Source: Chryseobacterium gleum
GTDB lineage: Bacteria > Bacteroidota > Bacteroidia > Flavobacteriales_D > Crocinitomicaceae
Reading direction: 5' to 3'
Assembly (NCBI GenBank): GCA_943326825.2
Contig: CALPUT020000054.1
Location: 1 to 10,777, forward strand
Length of the DNA: 10,777 bases
Part shown: one piece after another, positions 1-6,156 of the stretch
Position numbering within the stretch: position 1 is the first letter of the stretch
How the letters are laid out: each line of letters begins with the position of its first letter
Notes under the pieces: model-generated
What the model saw: only the letters and a program-made list of their open reading frames with translations
The model's database searches: none
Told to the model about the DNA's origin: nothing
Position numbers and translations under genes: made by a program

Positions 1-2
1 AA

Positions 3-569
3 ATTAGATCTACAAATCCGTTGACACCCAATAAAGATTTTTTCTTGTCTTATTTCATTGATGAACAACGACTTAAAATTTTAGAATTCAATCGAATTGT
101 TAAAACGTTAAATGGATTATCGAAAGAAGCATTTTTAGAAAAGTTAAAAAATTCATTTGAAATTTCTAACATCACTTCATCTCAAAAACCTGTTCATGAA
201 CATCAAATGACGATGTGCTTGGAAGGAGATTGGTACATTTTAGATTGTAAAAATTCTATTATCGATGAAAATCATCCGGTAAAATGTCTTGATTCTGAAA
301 TTTTAACGCAATTTGTTTTGACTCCGATTTTAGGAATTCACGACTTAAAAACAGATGAAAACATTGAATTTGTAAGTGGTGCTGAATCAATTTCATCTAT
401 TGAAGAAAAAGTTACGAAGGGTAAATTTAAGATTGCTTTTATCTTATTTCCTGTTTCAATGGAACAAGTGAAGAGAGTTGCAGATAATCAAATGATTATG
501 CCTCCAAAGTCAACTTGGGTTGAACCTAAAATGAGAAGCGGATTAACTATATATAACATTAACGAATGA
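3..569 (+). CDS. DUF1015 family protein, 3' part (5' end outside window)
   Basis: This is the C-terminal part of a DUF1015-family protein; the frame is open to the left edge (codons for I-R-S-T-N-P precede the TTG at 21), so that TTG is not a real start and the gene begins outside the window. About 188 residues are visible, against roughly 400 for the full family. Recognisable family stretches are the FFLSYFIDEQRLKILEFNRI block near the start of the visible part, the HEHQMTMCLEGDWYIL block in the middle and the closing PPKSTWVEPKMRSGL. The biochemical function of the family is not established; it is a cytoplasmic protein without membrane segments here. From general knowledge, such genes often sit near serine-biosynthesis genes (serC/serA) in Bacteroidota, but that flank is outside the window. 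The stop overlaps the start of yggS by four bases (ATGA), indicating co-transcription and probable translational coupling. Family assignment is fairly sure, function unknown. Confidence 0.8.
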   Translation: MRSTNPLTPNKDFFLSYFIDEQRLKILEFNRIVKTLNGLSKEAFLEKLKNSFEISNITSSQKPVHEHQMTMCLEGDWYILDCKNSIIDENHPVKCLDSEILTQFVLTPILGIHDLKTDENIEFVSGAESISSIEEKVTKGKFKIAFILFPVSMEQVKRVADNQMIMPPKSTWVEPKMRSGLTIYNINE

Positions 570-1225
570 TCAAAGATAATTTAGACGCTATTCGTAAAAC
601 AATACCTGAACACGTTACATTGGTAGCTGTTTCAAAAACAAAACCAGTATCTGCTTTACAAGAAGTGTATGCTGCTGGTCAACGTCATTTTGGTGAGAAC
701 AAAGTTCAAGAAATGACAGAGAAATGGGAAGTTCTTCCGAAAGATATTAAATGGCATTTAATCGGTCATTTGCAAACGAATAAAGTTAAATACATTGCAC
801 CTTACGTTCATTTAATTCATTCAGTTGATAGTTTTAAATTGCTAAAAGAAATCGATAAAGAAGCGAAAAAAAACAATCGTATTATTGATTGTTTATTGCA
901 GTTTCACGTCGCTCAAGAAGAGACAAAATTTGGATTAGATTTCGAAGAAGCAAAAGAATTAATCGAAAACCCTGAATTCATAGATTTACATAACGTTCAC
1001 TTAGTTGGTGTTATGGGAATGGCTTCGTTTACTGAAAATGAAGATGTGGTTAGAAAAGAATTTCAGCAATTAGAAGATTATTTCCAATTGATTAAAAGTT
1101 ATTACTTCACGTTCAATGATGATTTTAAAGAAATCTCAATGGGTATGAGTGGAGATTATCAACTAGCGATTGAAGAAGGAAGTACAATGGTAAGAGTTGG
1201 AAGTTCAATTTTTGGAACTCGATGA
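566..1225 (+). CDS. yggS: YggS/PLPBP family pyridoxal-phosphate homeostasis protein
   Basis: A 219-residue cytoplasmic PLP-binding protein of the YggS/PROSC (PLPBP) family, a single-domain TIM-barrel fold related to the N-terminal domain of alanine racemase. It is not thought to be an enzyme; family members bind PLP and buffer the free B6 pool, and mutants elsewhere show disturbed amino-acid and B6 metabolism. Seen in the sequence: VAVSKTKP at 20-27, where K24 should be the Schiff-base lysine; HFGENKVQE at 41-49; WHLIGHLQTNK at 63-73; and the phosphate-binding C-terminal block with MGMSGDY, AIEEGSTMVRVGSSIFG. Length is slightly under the usual ~225-235, with a short N-terminus. The ATG overlaps the upstream DUF1015 stop (ATGA), and its own TGA overlaps the next ATG in the same way, so it is the middle gene of a tightly coupled set. 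Assignment is secure. Confidence 0.95.
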   Translation: MIKDNLDAIRKTIPEHVTLVAVSKTKPVSALQEVYAAGQRHFGENKVQEMTEKWEVLPKDIKWHLIGHLQTNKVKYIAPYVHLIHSVDSFKLLKEIDKEAKKNNRIIDCLLQFHVAQEETKFGLDFEEAKELIENPEFIDLHNVHLVGVMGMASFTENEDVVRKEFQQLEDYFQLIKSYYFTFNDDFKEISMGMSGDYQLAIEEGSTMVRVGSSIFGTR

Positions 1226-1809
1226 AATTAATTTTCAGTGCTTTATTTCTATTTATTTCATTCTTTGGGTTTAATCAAAGTTACAATTCCGACAGTTTAA
1301 AATCAGAAAGAAATAAGCATCAATCTGAATTTGTAAATGAAGTTTTAAATAAAGAAGAAGCGCTTCATTTTCAAGGAATTTGTTATTTTGAAATCGACAC
1401 TACATTAATCATAAACGCTACTTTCAAAAAAGACAAAGGCAAGAAGTTCGTAATGCCAATGACGAAAGAACGAGTTGTTTATTATCGTAAATACGGAACG
1501 TTAACTTTTAAAATCAAAGACACTATTTGTTCTTTAACAGTATACCAAAACTTAGAACTTATCAAACGAAAAGGTTTTGAAAATTATCTCTTTTTACCAT
1601 TTAAAGATTTAACTTCAGATGTAACAACTTATGGTGGAGGCCGATATTTAGATATTGAAATTCAAAAAGGATCACAATGGAAGATTGACTTTAATTTAGC
1701 CTATCATCCGTATTGTGCTTATTCGGAAAGATATTCTTGTCCAATTGTTCCAAAAGAAAATAAATTAGCCGTTCAAATTAACGCTGGCGAGTGTTATTTT
1801 GGGCATTAA
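1222..1809 (+). CDS. DUF1684 family exported protein
   Basis: A 195-residue protein of the DUF1684 family. Residues 1-18 form a signal peptide-like segment (MK, then a hydrophobic LIFSALFLFISFFGF stretch), and no lipobox cysteine is visible, so export to the periplasm is inferred. The family signature is clear in the C-terminal half: LPFKDLTSD near 125-133, YGGGRYLDI at 137-145, and YHPYCAYSERYSCPI at 161-175, followed by PKENKL and a terminal INAGECYFGH. C164 and C173 lie in the conserved block, and C191 is near the end. I know of no established biochemical function for DUF1684. The start ATG overlaps the yggS stop by four bases, so expression is likely coupled to yggS despite the different cell compartments. 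Family call is confident; role unknown. Confidence 0.85.
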   Translation: MKLIFSALFLFISFFGFNQSYNSDSLKSERNKHQSEFVNEVLNKEEALHFQGICYFEIDTTLIINATFKKDKGKKFVMPMTKERVVYYRKYGTLTFKIKDTICSLTVYQNLELIKRKGFENYLFLPFKDLTSDVTTYGGGRYLDIEIQKGSQWKIDFNLAYHPYCAYSERYSCPIVPKENKLAVQINAGECYFGH

Positions 1810-1852
1810 AAGAAATAATTTTCGTAATTTTCCAGTCTCTAAAAAATTCAAA

Positions 1853-3868
1853 ATGAAAAAAAGTATATTGTTATCAATTTTGATTGGATTCACTATTTCT
1901 TTAGAATCTTGTAGCACTAAAAACAACGATAATACGACTGAAAATTCAGCTAAAGAAAATGAAACAATCATCGATCGTTTTGCTGATATTCAAGTATTAA
2001 GATATCAAATTGAAGGATTTGAAAAACTTTCTTTAAATCAAAAGAAGTTAGTTTATTTTATGGTACAAGCAGGTTTGTCAGGCCGAGACATCGCTTATGA
2101 TCAAAACAATGCATATAATGTTGAAATCAGAAAATGTTTAGAAACTATAGTTGGAAATTACAAAGGTGATCAAGAAAGCGAAGATTGGAAGAAGTTTTTA
2201 ACCTATGCTAAAAGAGTTTGGTTTTCGAATGGAATCCATCACCATTATGGAATGGAAAAAATAATGCCTGAAATATCAGAAAATTATTTCAAAACATTGG
2301 TTAAAGAAACAAATGCAACAATTTCTGATGAAGCAATCAAAACAATATTTGATAAAAACACTGCAATGAAACGTAAAGTGAAAGATGCAAATTTAGATAT
2401 GATTGTAGCTTCTGCAAATAATTTCTACGGAAAAGGTGTCACTCAAAAAATGGTGGAAGATTTCTACTCTAAATTGATTGATGTTAATGATCCAACTCCA
2501 ATTGAATATGGATTAAATTCTACATTGATTTTAAAAGATGGAAAATTAGTCGAAGATACTTGGAAATCAGGAGGACGTTATGGAAAATCGATTGATAAAA
2601 TCATTTTTTGGTTGAAGAAAGCTGTAACTGTTGCTGAAAATGCTCAACAAAAAAGTGCATTACAAAAACTGATTCAATACTATCAAACAGGAGATTTAAA
2701 AACATGGGATGAATACAACATTCTATGGGCTTCTTCAACAAAAGGAGACATCGATTGGATCAACGGTTTTATTGAAACTTACGGAGATGCTTTAGGCAAA
2801 AGAGCAGGATATGAAAGTGTTGTTCAAATTACAGATTTCGAGGCTTCTAAACACATGAAAGTTGTTGCACAAAATGCACAATGGTTCGAAGATAATTCGA
2901 CAATCATGGCGGAGCATAAAAAGAAAAACGTAAAAGGAGTTTCTTATAAAGTTGTTCAAGTAGCTGGAGAATCTGGTGATGCTGCTCCTGCAACTCCAAT
3001 AGGAGTAAATTTACCAAACAACAACTGGATTAGAGAAAATCATGGTTCAAAGTCTGTAAGTTTAGGAAATGTAATTGCAGCATATGAAAAAGCAGGAGGA
3101 AAAGGATTAATACAAGAATTTGCTAATGATCAAGAAGAAATAGATAGAGGTTTAAAATATGGTGCTTTAGCAAGTAAATTACATACTGCTTTACACGAAG
3201 TTATCGGTCATGCTTCTGGACAAATCAATAAAGGAGTTGGTCAACCTTCAGAAACACTTAAAAACTATGCAAGTACGTTGGAAGAAGCAAGAGCAGATTT
3301 AGTTGGATTATATTATATTCTAGATCAAAAATTAGTTGATATAGGTTTAACGGAATCTTTAGAAGTCGGAAAAGCTGGTTACGATAACTATATCCGTAAT
3401 GGAATGTTAACGCAATTACAACGTTTAGAACTTGGAAATCAAGTAGAAGAAGAACACATGCAAAACCGTCAATTGGTTGCTTCATGGGTATTTGATAAAG
3501 GGGCTAAAGAAAATGTAATCGTTAAAGTGGTGAAAAACGGTAAAACTTATTACGACATCAAAGATTACAACAAATTAAGAGTTCTTTTCGGTCAATTATT
3601 AAAAGAAATTCAACGTATTACTTCTGAAGGAGATTACACAGCTGGAAAAACGTTAGTTGAAACATACGGAGTAAAAGTAAATCAATCAATTCATGCTGAA
3701 GTATTAAAAAGAGTTAAACCATTGAATTTAGCTCCATATAATGGATTTGTGCATCCTATTTATGTTCCTGTTTTGGACAGTAAAGGTGAAATCATCGACA
3801 TCAAATTAGAAAACAAACAAACGTTTGTTGAACAGATGTTGTATTATGGGAAGGAATATAGCTTTTAA
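1853..3868 (+). CDS. Peptidase M49 (dipeptidyl-peptidase III) family lipoprotein
   Basis: A 671-residue zinc exopeptidase of family M49, which removes dipeptides from the N-terminus of oligopeptides. The hallmark M49 hexapeptide HExxGH (most zinc proteases have HExxH) is present as HEVIGH at 448-453, with H448 and H453 as predicted zinc ligands and E449 as the catalytic base. EEARAD at 477-482 supplies the third ligand (E478). Length fits the shorter bacterial DPP III forms (~670-700). The frame extends 18 codons upstream to a TTG at 1799, but ATG 1853 is preferred because it starts a lipoprotein signal: MKK, a hydrophobic core and LESC with C20 as the lipidation site. After C20 comes a polar linker rich in Asn/Thr/Lys. 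A membrane-anchored location is inferred. It starts 43 bases after the DUF1684 stop, with a weak promoter-like TAATTTTC doublet at 1816-1832 but no Shine-Dalgarno. Database records often mislabel this family 'dihydrofolate reductase'; nothing here resembles DHFR. Confidence 0.92.
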   Translation: MKKSILLSILIGFTISLESCSTKNNDNTTENSAKENETIIDRFADIQVLRYQIEGFEKLSLNQKKLVYFMVQAGLSGRDIAYDQNNAYNVEIRKCLETIVGNYKGDQESEDWKKFLTYAKRVWFSNGIHHHYGMEKIMPEISENYFKTLVKETNATISDEAIKTIFDKNTAMKRKVKDANLDMIVASANNFYGKGVTQKMVEDFYSKLIDVNDPTPIEYGLNSTLILKDGKLVEDTWKSGGRYGKSIDKIIFWLKKAVTVAENAQQKSALQKLIQYYQTGDLKTWDEYNILWASSTKGDIDWINGFIETYGDALGKRAGYESVVQITDFEASKHMKVVAQNAQWFEDNSTIMAEHKKKNVKGVSYKVVQVAGESGDAAPATPIGVNLPNNNWIRENHGSKSVSLGNVIAAYEKAGGKGLIQEFANDQEEIDRGLKYGALASKLHTALHEVIGHASGQINKGVGQPSETLKNYASTLEEARADLVGLYYILDQKLVDIGLTESLEVGKAGYDNYIRNGMLTQLQRLELGNQVEEEHMQNRQLVASWVFDKGAKENVIVKVVKNGKTYYDIKDYNKLRVLFGQLLKEIQRITSEGDYTAGKTLVETYGVKVNQSIHAEVLKRVKPLNLAPYNGFVHPIYVPVLDSKGEIIDIKLENKQTFVEQMLYYGKEYSF

Positions 3869-3878
3869 AAATAATTTT

Positions 3879-3906
3879 GGATTTTGGATTTTGAATTCTG
3901 GATTTT
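3879..3906 (+). repeat. Four-unit heptamer tandem repeat (GGATTTT)
   Basis: Four consecutive 7-base units begin 10 bases after the M49 peptidase stop: GGATTTT, GGATTTT, a degenerate GAATTCT, and GGATTTT. The phase is kept exactly through the degenerate unit. A fifth, poorer unit (GAAATAA) may follow. The repeat lies between the stop codon and the terminator hairpin, so it would be in the mRNA 3' UTR. No known function can be assigned. Confidence 0.75.
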
Positions 3907-3927
3907 GAAATAAATAGAATTAATTTG

Positions 3928-3961
3928 AAAAGACTTTTACTAAATTAGTAAAAGTCTTTTT
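3928..3961 (+). terminator. Intrinsic terminator after the M49 peptidase gene
   Basis: A perfect 15-bp stem pairs 3928-3942 with 3946-3960 around a 3-base AAT loop (AAAAGACTTTTACTA / TAGTAAAAGTCTTTT). The right arm ends in a T-run on the plus strand, and the left arm begins with an A-run that would give T's on the minus strand. It ends the run starting at DUF1015-yggS and isolates the downstream amn gene. Confidence 0.85.
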
Positions 3962-4033
3962 AGTTTATTCGTTATTTAATATACCTAAACCCATTAACCA
4001 TCAACTAAATTATGTAGTTTAACAATTATTCTA

Positions 4034-4041
4034 TATCTTCA
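4034..4041 (+). promoter_or_regulatory. Possible weak -7 element for amn
   Basis: amn stands alone behind a strong terminator, so a promoter must lie in 3962-4063. The best -7 candidate is TATCTTCA, matching 6 of 8 positions of the Bacteroidota TAnnTTTG element, 22 bases before the ATG. I find no TTG at the proper distance upstream, so this is tentative. Confidence 0.25.
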
Positions 4042-4063
4042 AAAAAACATACAGAATACAAAG

Positions 4064-4834
4064 ATGAAAACGAAACAAGACATAGTAGAAAATTGGCTAC
4101 CTAGATATACTGGAGAAAAATTAGAGAACTTTGGAGAATACATTCTTTTATGCAATTTCCACAACTATATTGAAAAATTTGCTGAAATGCACAATGTTCC
4201 AATTGTAGGAAAAGATAAACCAATGCAATGCGCAACAGCAAATAAAATTACAATTATCAATTTCGGAATGGGAAGTGCAACTGCAGCAACAGTGATGGAC
4301 TTACTTTCTGCTATACAACCAAAAGGGGTATTATTTCTTGGGAAATGCGGTGGATTGAGACCAAAAAATAAAGTGGGAGATTTAATTCTTCCTATTGCTG
4401 CTATACGTGGTGAAGGAACAAGTAATGATTATTTTCCACCTGAAGTTCCAGCGCTTCCTGCATTCGCTCTTCAAAAGGCAATTTCAACTACTATTCGAGA
4501 TTTAGGTCGCGACTATTGGACAGGAACTTGTTATACAACAAATCGAAGAGTTTGGGAACACGATGATAAATTTAAAGATTACTTAAACAATGTTCGCGCT
4601 CAAGCAATCGATATGGAAACAGCAACAATCTTTACGGTTGGTTTTGCGAATCATATTCCTACAGGTGCATTGTTGTTAGTTTCAGACTCTCCTATGACAC
4701 CACAAGGCGTTAAAACAGCTGAGAGTGATATCGCTGCAACGGTTAATTATGTTGATTTACATCTACAAATTGGAATTGAATCCCTTAAACAAATGATTAA
4801 TAAAGGTGATACTGTTAGGCATTTGAGATTTTGA
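4064..4834 (+). CDS. amn: AMP nucleosidase (short form)
   Basis: A 256-residue cytoplasmic enzyme of the PNP/UDP phosphorylase fold. It is assigned as AMP nucleosidase (AMP + H2O to adenine + ribose 5-phosphate), part of purine salvage and adenylate control. Visible motifs are NFGMGSATAATV at 66-77 (phosphate/ribose-binding Gly-rich region), GVLFLGKCGGLRP at 88-100, KVGDLILP at 103-110, AIDMETATIF at 181-190 with the nucleoside-binding M184-E185, and LLLVSDSPM at 203-211 with D208 as the likely purine-contacting acid. The 484-residue E. coli Amn has an extra N-terminal domain, absent here; the short version is usual in Bacteroidota. The start is the ATG at 4064 in an A-rich leader without Shine-Dalgarno. 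It is monocistronic, lying between two terminators. Fold is certain; substrate is inferred from family naming, and another purine nucleoside or nucleotide substrate is possible. Confidence 0.9.
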   Translation: MKTKQDIVENWLPRYTGEKLENFGEYILLCNFHNYIEKFAEMHNVPIVGKDKPMQCATANKITIINFGMGSATAATVMDLLSAIQPKGVLFLGKCGGLRPKNKVGDLILPIAAIRGEGTSNDYFPPEVPALPAFALQKAISTTIRDLGRDYWTGTCYTTNRRVWEHDDKFKDYLNNVRAQAIDMETATIFTVGFANHIPTGALLLVSDSPMTPQGVKTAESDIAATVNYVDLHLQIGIESLKQMINKGDTVRHLRF

Positions 4835-4843
4835 TTAATAGAC

Positions 4844-4872
4844 TTTAAGATTTAAGATTTTAAGATTTAAGA
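4844..4872 (+). repeat. Four-unit heptamer tandem repeat (TTTAAGA)
   Basis: Starting nine bases after the amn stop there are four copies of TTTAAGA: 4844-4850, 4851-4857, 4859-4865 and 4866-4872, with one extra T at 4858. The array sits in the amn 3' UTR before the terminator, the same placement as the GGATTTT array after the M49 peptidase gene, though the unit sequences differ. Confidence 0.75.
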
Positions 4873-4920
4873 CTATTGATTTCTTGTGCAAAAAGAGGTT
4901 TTATCTAGAATTGTGAAATC

Positions 4921-4958
4921 AAAAACGGCGCCTTCAAAAATTTGAAGGCGCCGTTTTT
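4921..4958. terminator. Bidirectional intrinsic terminator between amn and the OmpA-family gene
   Basis: A near-perfect palindrome pairs 4921-4938 with 4941-4958 (18 bp formally; realistically a 16-17 bp stem with a small A/T loop). The GC-rich core is CGGCGCCTTC, flanked by five A's on the left and five T's on the right, so it has a U-tract in both directions. It lies between the convergent amn (+) and OmpA-family (-) genes and can serve both. Confidence 0.92.
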
Positions 4959-4974
4959 AGTATTTAAAGATCAA

Positions 4975-6156
4975 TTAAAGTACAACAAATGTTACTCTTC
5001 TTGATTTTGCTAATTTTAATTCTTCTTCATCAGATTCGCTTGCATCTGGATTTGGTGCAGTTGAACCCATTGGTTTAGCAATTAATGCTGACTCAGCAAC
5101 ACCTTTAGAAACCAAATATTTAATTACAGAATTGATACGTTTATTTGACATATCAGCATAAAGTGGTTTTTCAGCTCCTACTTTATCCTCTAATTCATTT
5201 GCATTACCACGAACTTCAATTTTCATTTCCGGATTCGCTTTCAATTGCTCAGCAATTAAATTCAAAGCTTCTTCTCCAATTGGCGTTAATTTATGTTTTC
5301 CAAAAGCAAAATAGATTTGTTCAATCTCTACTTTTTGTTTTGGTGTCATTTTATCATTGATACTGATTTGTTTTTGATAAATCATTGACGAATACTCGGA
5401 ATCTGTAGCTGACTTTGCACAATCACAAGCCTGATCTTCAGCTACCAACATAACAGAAACATCATCAATGTAATAGTAAGCACCTATAGCTGGAGCAATT
5501 TTCATTTCAGTTTTTTTATTCTTTTCGTTCAATGTTTCTTCATTCGAAGAAAAGTTACCGATTGTAATAAATTTTTCACCACCCGTTGCTACAAACTCAG
5601 CACAAACAGTTTCCCAATTATACATTGCGTTGAATACTTTGTTATCTGAATGCAAAACAGAAGCTTTTTCAATAATTGCTGTTTTTGAATCTGTTGTTAC
5701 AGGTTTAGAAGACAAAACTGCTCCTAATTGATTTGATGCATATTTTGATGCCTCAGCTAACGAAACATTAAATTTTACGCAATATTTCAACCCTTTTTTT
5801 AATGGCGTTGAAAGTTTAGTCATTATGTAAGAACGAGGAACTTTATCTCCAAAAGAATAAGCATAAATACCTGCATAATTTGTACCTTCTTTAGCTTCTT
5901 CTTTACCATAATTATTAAAAGGAACATTAATCTCAGGTGGTGCAGTAGGTGAAAACAAATCAGCTCTTACTCCAGTTGGTGAAACCCAACCTAAGGCACT
6001 TTCAATTGAACCTAATTTTTTAACTTTCCCATCTGTTTGCTCAAAACTTCCATTTTCAACTAAATTTTCTGTTTGTTGAGCAATTGAATTATTCGTTATG
6101 AAACCTAGCCCTAAAAAAGCAATTCCGATTCCGTACGTTTTAAAATTTAATTTCAT
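4975..6156 (-). CDS. OmpA family protein with N-terminal jelly-roll-like domain
   Basis: A 393-residue envelope protein. Residues 1-26 look like a signal peptide (MKLNFK, hydrophobic core, cleavage after NNSIA before QQ). Residues ~31-237 resemble a galactose-binding-like/CBM jelly roll: NLVENGSFE at 31-39, a W at 57 and YYYIDDVSVML at 227-237. A Cys-containing linker (CDC, 244-246) leads to an OmpA-like C-terminal domain: IEQIYFAFGKHKLTPIGEEA (278-297), IEVRGNANELED (313-324), ADMSNKRINSVIKYL (334-348) and KSRRVTFVVL (384-393). Such domains usually bind peptidoglycan. Here the normal GHTD-type motif reads GNAN (317-320), so the diaminopimelate-contacting Asp appears replaced by Asn, while the later Arg (R340) is kept. 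The ATG lies inside the end of hemE (17-base overlap), so it is probably co-transcribed with and coupled to hemE. It ends 16 bases before the shared terminator. The ligand is unknown. Confidence 0.85.
   Translation of the reverse strand: MKLNFKTYGIGIAFLGLGFITNNSIAQQTENLVENGSFEQTDGKVKKLGSIESALGWVSPTGVRADLFSPTAPPEINVPFNNYGKEEAKEGTNYAGIYAYSFGDKVPRSYIMTKLSTPLKKGLKYCVKFNVSLAEASKYASNQLGAVLSSKPVTTDSKTAIIEKASVLHSDNKVFNAMYNWETVCAEFVATGGEKFITIGNFSSNEETLNEKNKKTEMKIAPAIGAYYYIDDVSVMLVAEDQACDCAKSATDSEYSSMIYQKQISINDKMTPKQKVEIEQIYFAFGKHKLTPIGEEALNLIAEQLKANPEMKIEVRGNANELEDKVGAEKPLYADMSNKRINSVIKYLVSKGVAESALIAKPMGSTAPNPDASESDEEELKLAKSRRVTFVVL

Noticed and set aside
1799..1852. Upstream TTG start for the M49 protein (18 extra residues)
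   Set aside because: The extension would overlap the DUF1684 gene and put a charged stretch ahead of an otherwise well-formed lipoprotein signal. ATG 1853 is better.
1765..1971. Minus-strand frame of 68 codons across the DUF1684/M49 junction
   Set aside because: It overlaps two well-supported plus-strand genes, has no recognisable family features and no promoter. It is a chance frame.
3258..3485. Minus-strand frame of 75 codons inside the M49 gene
   Set aside because: It lies antisense to the zinc-site region of a conserved enzyme, and its Leu-rich product reflects the reverse complement of A-rich codons.
4921..4958. The GC-rich palindrome as a regulatory or attachment site
   Set aside because: Its placement between convergent genes with U-tracts on both sides is fully explained by a bidirectional terminator.
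5145..5360. Plus-strand frame of 71 codons inside the OmpA-family gene
   Set aside because: It is antisense to the conserved OmpA-like domain, with no independent signal.
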